Shown here: in pieces, positions 1 through 13,049 of the stretch
How positions within the stretch are numbered: the stretch's first letter is position 1
Layout of the letters: each line of letters begins with the position of its first letter
Origin: Micropterus salmoides
Taxonomy: Eukaryota; Chordata; Actinopteri; Centrarchiformes; Centrarchidae
DNA length: 64,000 nucleotides
Direction: 5' to 3'
NCBI RefSeq assembly: GCF_014851395.1
Contig: NW_024041373.1
Location: forward strand, 22,638,750 to 22,702,749
Position numbers and translations under genes: made by a program
Notes under the pieces: model-generated
What the model was told of the DNA's origin: nothing
Databases searched by the model: none
The model's input: only the letters and a program-made list of their open reading frames with translations

Positions 1-48
1 ACATTTGCACGATTTGTCTCTCGTCTCTCTCTTTTTACAGCTGAGTTG

Positions 49-49
<1 letters not shown>

Positions 50-90
<41 letters not shown>
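50..90. repeat. (GT)n microsatellite
   Basis: About 20 uninterrupted GT dinucleotides. Shorter GT runs occur at about 1469-1492 and 1781-1794. Confidence 0.95.
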
Positions 91-95
<5 letters not shown>

Positions 96-2559
96 TGTGA
101 TGATGCATGTAATTATCAGTCAACTTTCATTCATGTGTCAGCTCTTGCATGGAAATCATTTGATGTATCACCCCGGGTGTGGGATTGTTAGCCATGAAAT
201 TCTGCATGTCCTAATGTTTTAGTCTTTACATTTTTGTGGTTAGGTTTGTTACTTTCAGTTGCAGGTGTAAGTGAAAAAAATATTTCTACCTCTACCTGGA
301 CAAGCATACATTTCCCTTAAAAAGTTTTGCCTAATAAAAAAAGAAACTTGTATTTGTGCTTTTGTGATATTAAACCCTTCTCATAAGTTACGGTCAAATA
401 GGTTCCTGTACAATTATCATGTCAATTGAACCTCTTGGCCTGAAAATATCAGTTGTTACCCTCTCTCTGATTTCTTTTTAATGCATGAACAACACTAGAC
501 TTTTACCTAGTAGGTGGAGATGAACACAGTTATTATGAAGCCACACATTGTGACTGACCAAACAGACCACAGGCTATTTTTTGTCGACATTTCACATACT
601 GCTGTTACGCCCATAAAATATGTAGAAGCCCTTTGTAACTATGCAGTGATTTAATGTGTTACCTAATAAGCTTTAAATAGCAGTAAAAAGTAAAACATGC
701 TGACAAGGATGCTTTTTTTTCAAAGGGTACGTACAGTATGTATGTTAATAAGTTAGGGAACCAATTCTCAGGTGGTTTCTTGTGGGACAACACACATCTA
801 TCAGGAATAGTTTGACATTTTGGGAATAACCATTATTTGTTTTCTTGCCAAGAGTTAGATGAACGGATCAATACCATTCTCGTTGCTGTATTCTCAGCAT
901 GAAGCTGGAGCCAGCAGCCTAGCCTGAAGACTGAAAGCAGGAACGAACAACTAGCCTAGCTTTGGACAGAGGTAACAAAATCAGCCAATTTCAGATATAT
1001 CTGTGTCAGCGCATGTGTCAGCCAATAAATATCAATAAAACGCAGAACAGAGGTGACAAAGATGTTTGTGGTATTTTGGAAACAGTGTCAAATGTCAAAT
1101 TACTACAAATAAAAGCCATTCATGGAGCAGTACATTTTGTTGGCTTAAAGTTACACATATCTTTTGCCGAAGAAGAGACACAGATGTGTTGATATAAAAG
1201 AGAGAAGAGCAGCAGCTGTACGCCTAAAATGTAAGAAAATGTCATGATGATGGAACTAAATGGTCTATTTTGTAAAACGTCAGAGCTGTGGGTGGCTGCC
1301 GCTGATTAATCTGTGCTGCGGCCTTTCACTCCCTCAGCAACTCAGGGTCATTTATCTGGCAGATTTATTGATCGGCTGCTGCACTGAGACACATCCCCAA
1401 CACAATCAGACCTGCTACTAATTGTAAAAGTCATTAGAGCTGGCTGCAACATCTCTGTGTTTGTGCGTATGTGTGTGTGTGTGTGTGTGTGTTAGCAAAC
1501 CCAGGCAGGACTTGTGCACCATGGTGACTTGAACATAATGCAGGTTTGTAGCTGAACCCTCCTGATGAGCAGTTGTTGAGCCATTTGGAGCAAAAAGTTA
1601 TCTCCCCATCAGCCCTCCTTCTCTCCTCTTTTCTGTCACTATTCTTAGTGTTTTATCTGCTTATCCTTAAAAGTTCACTCTTTCTGTGCTTTTTTTTGCA
1701 TAAATAGCTCATTTCAGCCCAAGGATAGAGAAGCGGGTTTGGTGTATGACAGGGCAACATCCGGACCATGTGGGCTATGTGTGTGTGTGTGTGTTTTTCA
1801 GGTTGATGATCCTGATGCACAGTGACTTCCACGTGTCAATCGGCCGTACGTCACCAAAGTTGAACTGTAAAAGCCCTGAAATGAAGCCGTCACTCGAGTG
1901 CCTGCAGGGAAACGAGAATGAAACAGGAAATGAATCAAGTCCTCAGACTGAGACAGAGGAGGGAAAAAGGAAGCCTGACAGGTGACTTTCTGTTTTTAAT
2001 CTAAAAAAAGGCAGAACACATATGTCATTTGAACTGCTATGGTGTGAACAGGCTTGTAGTATATTGGCTCTTGGCTCTGCTTGGTCTGATACAAAAACAC
2101 TGGGGATATTTTTCTTCCTGCTTTGAGTACATTTACTTGTAATACTTTATGTGCATGTTCCTGATTATACTTTCATACTTTTACTTATATATCATTTCCA
2201 ATGCAGTACTTAATTTTTTTTAAAGTGAGGTATTAGTACATTTACTTAAAGGGTTTGAATTCTTCATACACCACTGGCGCACAGTTTTACTGTGCAGTGA
2301 GAGATAATTAATATAATTTTGTGTGTTCTTCCTTTTAGATTTACCTCCAAATAAAGGGGTTTGGGTAATCTGATTAAATTGTTTGTGTTTCTTGCCCTGT
2401 CCGGCCAACTTTAAGAGATGTTGCCATGTTCCAACATTGCAGAAATTTCCTTGGTCAGTATAATGCTATGATAACCGATATAAACAATGGTGAAAGCTTT
2501 GAAAATAAAAATGACAATGTTTGTCCTCTAAAAATTATTTATCCATGATGTTTGGCATG
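91..2559. other. Intergenic, no gene recognised
   Basis: AT-rich sequence. The open frames are short (at most 79 codons) and show no recognisable protein family, splice pattern or codon bias. I see nothing beyond short GT runs. Confidence 0.5.
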
Positions 2560-2636
2560 GCTGTGCGATGGACAGGGGACCTGTCCAGGGTGTACCCCGC
2601 CTTTCGCCTGATGGCAGCTGGGATTATCTCCACCAT
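2560..2636. repeat. Dispersed fish repeat fragment
   Basis: The segment containing GACCTGTCCAGGGTGTACC and a following CAGCTGGGAT resembles a very common interspersed repeat of teleost genomes, recognised from general knowledge. It lies inside a spurious 86-codon frame. The family name is not assigned. Confidence 0.5.
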
Positions 2637-3765
2637 AGCTTTTTTTATTGTCAGACAATCTCCACCATTATTAAAAAAACAACAGCTAAAACATCGAACT
2701 GGAGGTAATATAGTTTGTCAACTGCTGTTTCAAAGTTCAAGAATGAACTTTGAACCTCAACTTTTAAGCCAACAAGGATGAGAAATGAGCGATCAGAAAA
2801 AAATACATGACCTTCATCATAAAAGCTCCAGAACAGCTACTAAATACACCTTGTGTTTTCTCAATGGATATTGTGTTCATTTCTTTGTGTGATTCAGGAT
2901 TTTTCTCACACATGTAGTGATTATGTTTGTGGTTGTTGTACAGACTAAATCGCTAGAATCTGTAGTTATAACAGCTTTGCTTACTTATTTTTGTGTATTG
3001 AGAGATTAGTGATACATACAAATATGAGAATATGGGTCGCTGCAGATGTATTTGAGTCTTTCAATTAGAAGGAAGAGCTCACACACACACAAACATGCAC
3101 AATGCTTGGCTTTAAAAGGCTGCAGCCCCCTCTCTCTAGCTATTTTTACTCTGTTTGGTCCATTAAGATCAGCAGTGATGAGAGTTAATGAGTGAAGCCT
3201 CTCCACAAAGCAGGCAGTAATCACAAATGTCCAGGAGAGTGGACACACAAACACAAAGATATGTACACACACCTATAATGCTCACACAAAAACACACATA
3301 GTGACCACAGTTTTTTGTTATGGTGATAAACCTGCCTGACTCGGGGATAATCGATGAAACCCACTTCCACGTTAGGTAGAGTGGTGGACTTTAATAATCA
3401 AAGCAATCACTAAATTCCTGTCCATCCAATCTGTATGATATCTGCACATGAATGGTTGCATGTAGGGATACATTGTAACATTGTAACATGTAAGTACAAT
3501 CGAAATCGAAATTTTTTTTTTATCGGCATTCAAATCATCGTCAGACGATACCCGATGGGTTCCAAGATTGGTAATCAGACGGTAAACAATGACCGGTGCA
3601 CAGAAGTGCAAGTCTTGGCCTGAACATCCGTTATCCATTATCCGGATACTTACCAACAAGGCTGGACAGCAATTGACGCGAGAGAACTTACAGTAATGGT
3701 ACAGATGACCAAGTGTGCTATGTTGTATGTAAACTAACGTCAACACGAGATTTATAGATAGTGAT
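2637..3765. other. Intergenic, no gene recognised
   Basis: No coding signal. The longest open frame, on the minus strand at 3372-3884 (170 codons), runs into the adjacent repeat-like DNA and matches no family I know. It was not called as a gene. Confidence 0.4.
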
Positions 3766-5209
3766 CGAGCAACATTATGTAACTTTTCTACCATAAAATA
3801 ACCACTGGTGGAGAGCTGTGCCGGTGTCGTGCAGGAGCCGTGCGAGCGGGCAACATTACTGGGCTCAGCAGCCTCTATAGACATATGTTAGCTAATGGCA
3901 GAGGAGAAGAGACTGAGGATGACTTTGACATAGGAAGCTAAAACAAGAAAAAGACAGTGTCCAAGCAAGAGCCTCAAGGACGTCGGCGAAACTTTGTGAA
4001 ATAGAGGACGGCAAGACAGATGCCGAGCTGCTACATTGCTATGCATTGTGTTGTCGAACTTGCTTAATGTTTGGCTGTGTTAGCAAAGTTGTCGACCTGC
4101 GAGTTTTTGATCATAAGTAATGTCATCATTCAGACCAAGCACAAGGCGAGTGTTGTGCACAGCGCTATTACATTCAAAGTCATTTCAAAGACAGATGCAA
4201 ATTCCTGTCTGGCAGTGCACAGGACGCGCTGGCGGCGACGCAAAGGGATTCACTTGACTTGAAAAATTCTAATTCTTGCGAATACAAAGTTGCATGACGC
4301 TGTGTGGCGATAGCCAATCAGCATTGAGATTGTCCGGAAGTCTCCAACGGCTTCAGAGTAATGTTTGGAGAGGACCGAGCAGAACGAGGGACTGAATCTC
4401 CGCTGGATGACAGACAACTGCTGAGTGACGGGGAGCTGTGGAGGAGAGCCGGAGCAGCGCTACAGCTTTTGGACAAACAAACATCCCTAGGTGGACTAGC
4501 TCAGAGTTAATTACTTTTATTAAATTAACTTTTTTCTCTAATTTTTTGGATTAAAATGTTGATTTATCGTCACTTGCGCATCTCATCAGCGAGCCTTGGT
4601 GTGTTTCCAACTTCCACTGTTGTTTTTAGTGTCAGTGGGCACCCAGAGCTCTGTTGGACTACTACTTAATAATTATATAAAAAACAGACAAAACTGGAGA
4701 TTGTTGGAGAAAGGTAAGCTAGGAAGCTGGTCAGAAAAGACGTGTCTGTTACTTTATTCCAGCTGATTTCATTGTACTGTACTTTGAACAAGTTAGCAGC
4801 ACAGGCCTGATCGATCAAAACTCCATTCAGAAAACAAACATTTTAAAAGTTGTTGTTGTTGTCCTGCTGTCTTGCTAACAGACCTGACAAAGCATGAATT
4901 CATATGTTTTACAAAATGGCAATCATGTTGTAGTTAATTCTGTATGATTTTGATCTGTTTATTGCAATTAAATCACAGCAAAATGTTTATTTTGGTTTCA
5001 TATCGCTGTAGTAATCGTGGGTTGTGTTTATTCGCATTATAATATTGTGTGTGGACACGGCAGAAGTCCAGCGAGAAAACTCAAAAAGCGAATAGGAGGA
5101 CAAAATTTGTGCTTGGTCTGAATGCACCGTAACAAAAATGCACATGTTGGGGCTGTACAGTAGGGGCGCCAAATTGCAGAGCAAAACAAATACTACAAAA
5201 TGTTGCTTT
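3766..5209. mobile_element. Possible larger DNA-transposon-derived unit
   Basis: The left edge has AGCAACATTATGTA and the right edge, read on the other strand, has AAGCAACATTTTGTAG. This is an imperfect inverted pair of a kind common at the ends of fish non-autonomous DNA elements. The 4127-5124 element lies inside. There is no transposase coding sequence. This could be a chance pairing of older repeats. Confidence 0.3.
4127..5124. mobile_element. Palindrome-bounded non-autonomous DNA element (about 1.0 kb)
   Basis: A 17-bp perfect inverted repeat bounds the unit: CATTCAGACCAAGCACA at 4127-4143, with its exact reverse complement at 5108-5124. The interior is locally GC- and CpG-rich (about 4140-4470) and then AT-rich. 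It has no open frame resembling a transposase. A MITE-like or internally deleted DNA transposon is the simplest reading. The superfamily is unresolved because no convincing target-site duplication was seen. Confidence 0.5.
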
Positions 5210-6399
5210 AAGTCTGTCGTCCATTAAGGATGACACCTTGGCTTCTAATTATAAAATCATCTGATCTGGGTCCAGCCCTGCAGAACATTGCCTCTGACAT
5301 TTATGAGTCAAATGTCCGCTTCCATTTTGATACTTGTAAACAAAGTGAGTCACAACAGAGAGAGTGAGCAATTACATTTTGACCTTAAAATTAGTCATTT
5401 GGGGAAATCCTGGTCACATGAAATCTGATGAGTTGTATGGAAATGTTGTTTTATATATTTTTGCCTTTGTTGCAAAAGTGCTTGGGGATTGTAAAGGTAG
5501 AAAAAGAGCATTTGTCAACTGAGAAGTAGTACAAGGGGCTAAAAATAGAAATATGAAAAAGACGGCCAAAGAAAACAATGAAATTAAATATCAGAGTCTT
5601 TAATTCTGAATATCTGAACAACAACAATTGAGTGGTACTGAAATAAAAGATCTGATTTCTCCAGAAAATTTACAGTAGGCCTCCTTGTCTAATGGACAAC
5701 AAGAATGCTTAATTTTATCTTCAAGCTTGGTTTACAGATGTTTAAAAAGGTAAATAAATAAACAGCAGCTATAATGAAAAGAAAAGCAGTGACACTCATT
5801 GCCTGCAGGTGGCGTAAATGTTAAAATCGCGGTAGCTATTACTTTCTTTCGTCAGAAGGTGGTTATATAAACATGTTCCTTCCTATAGGTGGCACGTGTG
5901 GACAGATCTCACATTGACCGAAGAGCTACATTTTGTGGAAAATCCGCAGCCCACTAAACAAGAACTTAACAAAAGTTAGTTTTTTGTATAAAGCAAACTT
6001 CCTTTGCAATAGGAAAGAACACTGAGCATTGGAGCCAAAAATGCCCAGGTGTCATTTACACTGGAGACGCTGTGGACATTTTTGAAATGACTCATTTTGT
6101 CCCCACCACTTTTTGAAAGTATAATTTGTTGAAAACTTTCTGAAATATAGCTTGCAGTTAAATAACAAATAAAAATGCCTTTAGAAAGGTTTATTTGCAC
6201 ATTAAGAAAACATGCAATGAAAATATAGAAGAAAAAAACAACTTAAGCTAATAAAAAAAAAAAAAACAGGCTGCTGATCATAAAATGACCAAAAACGTAC
6301 ATCCACCAATCAGTAACTTTAACAACTTGTGGACTCAGTTTCTTTTTGGCCAAGTTTTCCGTTCTCTCCTTTTGAACATGCCAAAAGAGGAAGGATGCC
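5210..6399. other. Intergenic, no gene recognised
   Basis: AT-rich DNA with short homopolymer runs (a poly-A run near 6252-6266). No coding, RNA or repeat structure can be named. Confidence 0.5.
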
Positions 6400-6401
6400 T
6401 A

Positions 6402-8009
6402 CAGTGCCTTGCGAAAGTATTCGGCCCCATTGAACTTTGACCTTTTGCCACATTGCAGGCTTCAAACATAAAGATATAAAACTGTAATTTTTTGTGAAGA
6501 ACCAACAACAAGTGGGACACAATCATGAAGTGGAACGAAATTTATTGGATATTTCAAACTTTTTTAACAAATAAAAAAACTGAAAAATTGGGCGTGCAAA
6601 ATTATTCAGCCCCCTTAAGTTAATACTTTGTAGCACCACCTTTTGCTGCGATTACAGCTGTAAGTCGCTTGGGGTACGTCTCTATCAGTTTTGCACATCG
6701 AGAGATTGAAATTTTTGCCCATTCCTCCTTGCAAAACAGCTCGAGCTCAGTGAGGTTGTATGGAGAGCGTTTGAGAACAGCAGTTTTCAGTTCTTTCCAC
6801 AGATTCTCTAATGGATTCAGGTCTGGACTTTGACTTGGCCATTCTAACACCTGGATATGATTATTTGTGAACCATTCCAGTGTAGATTTTGCTTTATGTT
6901 TTGGATCATTGTCTTGTTGGAAGACAAATCTCCGTCCCAGTCTCAGGTCTTTGCAGACTCCATCAGGTTTTCTTCCAGAATGGTCCTGTATTTGGCTCCA
7001 TCCATCTTCCCATCAATTTTAACCATCTTCCCTGTCCCTGCTGAAGAAAAGCAGGCCCAAACCAGGATGCTGCCACCACCATGTTTGACAGTGGGGATGG
7101 TGTGTTCAGGGTGATGAGCTGTGTTGCCTTTACACCAAACATAACGTTTTGCATTGTTGCCAAAAAGTTCAATTTTGGTTTCATCTGACCAGAGGACCTT
7201 CTTCCACATGTTTGGTGTGTCTCCCAGGTGGCTTGTGGCAAACTTTAAATGAGACTTTTTATGGATATCTTTAAGAAATGGCTTTCTTCTTGCCACTCTT
7301 CCATAAAGGTCAGATTTGTGCAGTATACGACTGATTGACTGAGTCTCCCACCTCAGCTGTAGATCTCTGCAGTTCATCCAGAGTGATCATGGGCCTCTTG
7401 GCTGCATCTCTGATCAGTCTTCTCCTTGTATGAGCTGAAAGTTTAGAGGGACGGCCGGGTCTTCGTAGATTTGCAGTGGTCTGATACTCCTTCCATTTCA
7501 ATATTATCGCTTGCACAGTGCTCCTAGGGATGTTTAAAGCTTGGGAAATCTTTTTTGTATCCAAATCTGGCTTTAAACTTCTCCACAACAGTATCTCGGA
7601 CCTGCCTGGTGTGTTCCTTGTTCTTCATGATGCTCTCTGCGCTTTAAACGGACCTCTGAGACTATCACAGAGCAGGTGCATTTATACGGAGACTTGATTT
7701 CACACAGGTGGATTCTATTTATCATCATTAGTCATTTAGGTCAACATTGGATCATTCAGAGATCGTCACTGAACTTCTGGAGAGAGTTTGCTGCACTGAA
7801 AGTAAAGGGGCTGCACGCCCAATTTTTCAGTTTTTTATTTGTTAAAAAAGTTTGAAATATCCAATAAATTTCGTTCCACTTCACGATTGTGTCCCACTTG
7901 TTGTTGGTTCTTCACAAAAAATTACAGTTTTATATCTTTATGTTTGAAGCCTGAAATGTGGCAAAAGGTCGAAAAGTTAAAGGGGGCCGAATACTTTCGC
8001 AAGGCACTG
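6402..8009 (-). mobile_element. Tc1-like transposon A, complete ends, decayed transposase
   Basis: The element runs from CAGTGCCTTGCGAAAGTATT to its reverse complement and is flanked by TA dinucleotides at 6400-6401 and 8010-8011, the target site typical of Tc1/mariner. The terminal inverted repeats are about 200 bp (6402-6610 and 7805-8009). Each holds an outer and an inner copy of a direct repeat (AAGTATTCGGCCC outside, AATTATTCAGCCCC inside on the left). This is the IR/DR layout known from Sleeping Beauty-type fish elements. The two ends have diverged at several positions, so the insertion is not very recent. Confidence 0.93.
6620..7628 (-). pseudogene. Tc1-like transposase A, frameshifted
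   Basis: Reading on the minus strand from an ATG at 7628-7626, the paired-type helix-turn-helix part appears (ALNIPRSTVQAII, then GRPSKLS). The catalytic core follows: WSDETKIELFG (first Asp), then SPDLNPLENLW (Glu), ending in GGATKY and a stop near 6620. These pieces lie in at least three reading frames: the start frame, the frame open at 7588-7310, the frame open at 7377-6943, and the frame open at 6850-6620. Two or more indels therefore break the gene. The family function is cut-and-paste transposition at TA sites. This copy cannot make a full protein. Confidence 0.9.
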
Positions 8010-8011
8010 TA

Positions 8012-10430
8012 TTTATGTGTTGCCTCAGCAGGGATGATATTACATGAAAAGTTGATCTGCAGGAGAAACAGATCTGAAAGCAACACAGAATGACTGAGAG
8101 CTGCACTGCATTAGATTTGATTATATTTTTGGATTTTGAAATGTCACATGCTACCTGAATTTTGTGTTTCCTTTTACGTAAATAAAAACATTTCCACCAT
8201 AAATTGGTGCAGAAACGTTCACCAGAATGCAGGAAATTAAGTGTTTAAAGATCAAAATTTCCAGGGGGAGGTCCCCCAGACCTCGTATATCTCGGCATTG
8301 AGGATATCTTTAAAACACTGTTTAAGGATCTTTTCATCTCGTTGTCATGAACCTTATAGCTCATATTGTGATGTCTCATGAGTATCTCATCACACCCCTA
8401 ATCTGAGTCCCTATGTCCCCATCACTCTCAAGACAAAGTGACGCCATTGCAAAAATGGAAAAGCTTTTATGAACTGCAAGTAGGATGAATCACTGTTGTG
8501 TCATTTCAGTTAAGATGGAGAGCAGCAAAATAGACATTTGCAGAAATGTCAGAGATTATGACCTAAACTTTTAACAGTGTGACACAGCACGTGGGGTCCA
8601 GTAAGCCAAGATCCTCCTGATGCTTTTTGGCTTTCCAGCCAAAGACAGAAAATAAGAAACCCTATTGTAATGCCACAAAACTGTGAAGACCAGAGCCAAA
8701 ACAGTCCATTTACATTTCAACTTCTTTCATCGCCTGTCTCTAAACATTTCCTCCTACAGTGAGAACCATTACAGAGCAGAGCTGTGGAAACTCACATTTG
8801 GACAACTGAGAAGACTGCAAATGTGAAGCATGTCAACATGTCTGAAAGCATTGTTATATAAAAGGCACAAATCAATTATGCCTTAGTCTGTGTCTCAGTG
8901 TCTCAAGACTTGCTTGAACCTGCTCTACCCTGTCTGTGGCACTCAGTTCCAAGCCCATTGGTTCCTCCGGAAGACATACATCTTTAAAAGCAGCTCAGGA
9001 ATAAACTTTCATTTTTTTAATAAAATGTTGAGCTGGGCACTGCTGTTTTTAGTAAACGTTTCTCAAACAGGAGAAAATAGTGCATTTGTTAGGGACTATT
9101 TTCAGTCTTTTCAGTTTCTTCTCCCTTACTATTCAATGTCTCATATCACAAACTATTGGGTGAGGAGGAATGGTGAGTAAAAGACTGACAGAATAGTGAA
9201 CAGAATTGGGAAATACTTCACTTTCAATTTCGTCCGAGAGTCAGTCACAAAAAAATTACTCAAATCTTCATTGTTTCTGATGTGGCAACAGCATGACAAA
9301 GAAACAACAAATAAGGAAACTGCCATTAAAGAGAAATTAAACATATAGGGTCATTGTCATTGGTGACATGTTGCCTTTGAAACCTTTTCAATACTAAATG
9401 TTGTTTTTGTTTCCATAAGTTTAAATAGGATACTCTGAAAAAGATACTAACATTCAGTAGACAACAGTCAGTCATGGCTGTTGTCTAATAGGCGTGGTGT
9501 TAAAGTTTGCTGATACTCCCAACAAATATTCCCAGGAGAACTCAAATCTTCTTCTCACAGTACTTAGACAACTGGCAAGATGGCAGCACTTAAATTCACT
9601 TTTGGGTCAACAAAGAAAGGAGAAGGCATTCAGGGTGATCCCTGTGTTTTCATGTCAGTGTTACTGAACTTCATGTCAATCAGCTGACACCCATGGGGAA
9701 GATGTGAAGGTCACTTGCTGCTTTCTACTCATATATGTCAACATGTCACATCCTCTTTAAGATCACATCCATTAAAAACTCTGATTAGTTGACCTGGACC
9801 AGCAATGTTTGTTTTGAAACAATTAAACACTGGTGAAACCTTTTAAGCACGGACCAGGCAGGAAGATTTTTGTGCAAAATGCAAAAGAGAAATCCATGGA
9901 TGATCTAGTATTTTGTCACCCTATGTATGCCACACACCTCCATGAAGCTAGTAGGCTCAGCCAGAATGTCAACCATTTTTATCCATACCAAACACACATC
10001 AAACACCAATCATCTAAATTAACTTATATCACAACATAAATCATTCTGTAATTACTGTACATGGCTGCAGTTGTTGCCTTCCACATATCTCTTATCTCAT
10101 CCTACACTAGGGTGGCCAGACATCCCCGTTTTCCAGTTTTGGTTAATCATAGACTGTATAAGGTGTAAAAGACCTGAAATCAGATTTTACGTGGCCAGAA
10201 GAGTAACCTTACTGAACAGTATCTTTACGTCTACAGCTGCTTTAATCTCGATCAAACAGACATAACATGCAAAGAAACATCACTCTATGTCCATGGTAAT
10301 AGCAAAGCTATGTCTTGTACATCATCTCATTGGTCTCGGTTTTAGTAGTAAATGGCTTTAGTAGGGATAGTATGTAGTGCTGCATTCACATCTTCTAGCA
10401 GACTTTCAGAGGGTACTTAGCCTTGGCAAT
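8012..10430. other. Intergenic, no gene recognised
   Basis: No coding exon, tRNA or strong repeat recognised. Open frames up to 96 codons show no known family. Confidence 0.5.
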
Positions 10431-10620
10431 CTTGGTCGTTGTACTTGGGGGTCCATTTGTTGTACCTCATCTATCTCTATTTGTGATAGCAGTTGCCGTT
10501 TTTGGCTGTTAGAACACTGAGCTAGGAGATGTTTCTTTGTTGATGGGTTTTGAAGCATCCATATATCCCATAGTCTCTGCATATAACCTCTCTCACTGGG
10601 ATTGCTTGTATATGCAGATC
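10431..10620 (-). pseudogene. Retroelement ORF relic
   Basis: On the minus strand one frame reads as a continuous block, including GYMQRLWDIWMLQNP and, further on, LLAQCSNSQKRQLLSQIEID. From memory this resembles the pre-RT region of a fish non-LTR retrotransposon. Flanking sequence (to about 10790) is too decayed to extend. No start or stop can be defined. Confidence 0.4.
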
Positions 10621-10802
10621 CATATTTTCCGCTCTAGTCCATGAATGTCTTGTTCCAGTAGCCCATTTGTCATCAGGTTGCCCTGGTTCCCTACCTGATG
10701 CAGACCTTGTTGACCCGGGTGACTACTGAGCCGTTATGGCTCTTGTATTTGCAGTTTCACTCATGCCTGAGGTAGGCTGGTAGCATTTACAGTTAGTACT
10801 CA

Positions 10803-11511
10803 TGTCCACCAAAGCGTTTTTTACCAGCTGAAAATGCCACCTGCTCTTCTGAAAATGCCTAGCTGGGAGCGCTAAGGTGCGCTTTGGAGACATGGAGCGT
10901 TTTTTTCAGCTGAGAGCTTTGGTTGCTATGATGCTGCGTTTTTCCCAAAGTTCAACATATTTCAACTCTCAGCAACCAGAAAAAAAAAGTTCAGCGCCCA
11001 GTGCCCAGCGTGGAAAAGATGCTCAGCGCCTCGTCACGCTGCTGACGTTTTTATCATGTTGTAATAACGCGGCACTCCCATTGTAATGAATTGTAAAAAG
11101 ACGCTGCCTGTGGAGGTGGGCATGGTTTGCATTCAGCTGCAGTGGGGAGAGGTGGGGGAGGTGGCTCAGGTGAGCAGAGCCAGGGAGAGCAAATTGTCAC
11201 AGCTGCTGTTCATTTATAATTAAGCTGGACCTCAGATTCCTGCTGCCTGCCATGACGTGAAGAACAGCCAGTGAGGCTGTATGTGAAGATTTGTCTTGGT
11301 GCTGGTGTGACCGGCAGAGGACTGACCGGGGTGAATGAGCTGGGGAAAGCACAGCCGGCCCGACAAAGTACTTTATGTTGAGTTTATATGTGTGCAGTGG
11401 GTGAAATAAATCTTTGGTTGGATGAGCTCCTGAGTCAGCGTCTGTACTGGGGTTACCCGTGGCAAGAGACTTTTGCTACACTGGCCTCAATAAAAAACGC
11501 TTTGGTGGACA
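10803..11511. mobile_element. 709-bp element with perfect 21-bp terminal inverted repeats
   Basis: TGTCCACCAAAGCGTTTTTT(A) at 10803-10823 is the exact reverse complement of 11491-11511. The interior has GCGCT- and CAGCTGA-rich stretches near the left end and no transposase-like frame; the longest open frames are 69 and 83 codons and look spurious. This is best read as a non-autonomous DNA transposon. The target-site duplication is unclear (only CA on both sides), so the superfamily is left open. Confidence 0.7.
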
Positions 11512-11879
11512 CAGGCCCTTACAACCGCTCACTTGCTTTTGCCGTTTTTGCTGTTTTCAGTACAAAAACAGCTGTTTTCTGTGTGTATAAAGATTGCCCG
11601 GGCAGCCATCTTGGTATTGCACAATCCCTGAGCTGTTAGGTTTCATTTCTCTCGTCAAAATGAAGGAGAGATGAAGTGGAACAGACAGTCTTTATTGTCT
11701 AACACTGGTGCTCAGGCATGAGCAGTGAAATAGAGGATTACTTATTGTAGATACACATTTTGACATCAATATAGAGTTTATTATTTCTACAATAAGCATG
11801 ATATTTGTTTTCACTGTGGAATTCAGGAGTTTTACCTGGCCAGGTAAGTGTTTAAATCCAGGTTTGTTCATTTCAAATG

Positions 11880-12040
11880 TATTCAGTTTTATTTATATAG
11901 TGCCAATTTATAACAAACAGCATCTCATGCACTCTGTTTTATATAATTTACAGAGACCCAGAAATTCCCAATTCCCCAACAGTGAAGGAGAACTGCTTGA
12001 TCGAACGCAGATTACATTTAATTTACAGCCAACATGAGCA
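11880..12040. repeat. Interspersed repeat, TTTATTTATATAGTGCCAA type
   Basis: The segment starting TTTTATTTATATAGTGCCAA and continuing through ACAGAGACCCAGAAATTCCC matches the pattern of a very abundant fish short interspersed repeat. A related start (TTTATTTATATAGCACC) recurs at about 31584. Confidence 0.5.
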
Positions 12041-13049
12041 AGAGGAAAGGAGGTATTTGCTAAAAAAAGTTGAAACTTAAAACTTAAGATGATAAGAATT
12101 AGGAATATTTTTTTTTATAATAGCTTTAAGTTATTTGTAACGTGGTTGTACAGGAATAGTGTTTTGAAGAAAACTCCCAATAAATGTGAACATATAAACA
12201 GTAAAGATGGCCAAAATATAGACATTCGCCTGGTATATTTTTGAAAAATTGTTGTATATTAGTTTCTTGCCATCAAATTTACAGTTACAGCTGTATTGCA
12301 GGTGTATTAGAAGATATTCAGTCGCATTATAATCAGTTAGAAGATGGTTTTGATCGTGATATTGCTATTGAAACATAGATTTTATACCAGGCGAGGATGA
12401 AAATATATTTTCCTTTATTGCACCTCCATTTACTCTTTAATAGAAAAATAAATAGGTGAATTTACAGTTGATTCATATTCCTAAGCTATCAAAGGAGACC
12501 AGAATTATGAATCTAGGCCTAATGGTTGAGGAGTGATGATTATTTTGGGTATGTTATTTTAGGCGTTTTTCCTGGAAATAGGTGTCCGTTTTCAAGAGGT
12601 TAAATTAGAAAAGTATTTAATTTAATTGCTATTTTTTTAACCCAGAAAATAATGAAATTTTGAAGACAACACTCAACCCTGTTTGGAATCTTTCAAGAAG
12701 GGAAACTGTCAACATCAAACATCAGCCGCTTAAATTTTATATGTATCGTCTTTAAAAAACCCAAATTGATCCAACTCATGTCCTAAAATGTCAATCGTCA
12801 AACAATCAGCCAGACAAAAGACTCAGCTTTGAAAAATAAAACAATATCTTTTATTTGGTGAGTGGTGTACATCACTATATGCACTAAAGGCAGGTCTATG
12901 CTCAGTTATAACGTCTTTGCTCTACATATTGAATAGTATAAAGTGATTATATGCATCTGTGTCCATTCAAAATGTGTTCCTCCTCCTTTTGCTCCTGTTT
13001 CTCCTTCTTATCATCAAATGACCACGCTTGGATTTTCTAAAATAATTCA
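12041..13049. other. Intergenic, AT-rich, no gene recognised
   Basis: AT-rich with no convincing gene. A minus-strand AATAAA at 12855-12850 could serve as a distal poly(A) signal for vip, but the 1.7-kb distance from the stop codon makes this uncertain. Confidence 0.4.

Noticed and set aside
962..1192. 76-codon plus-strand frame
   Set aside because: Too short, no family, no supporting signals.
3372..3884. 170-codon minus-strand open frame
   Set aside because: No family resemblance, no splice or promoter context, and it overlaps repeat-derived DNA.
6620..7628. Functional transposase in Tc1-like element A
   Set aside because: Core motifs are in at least three frames, so no complete product is possible.
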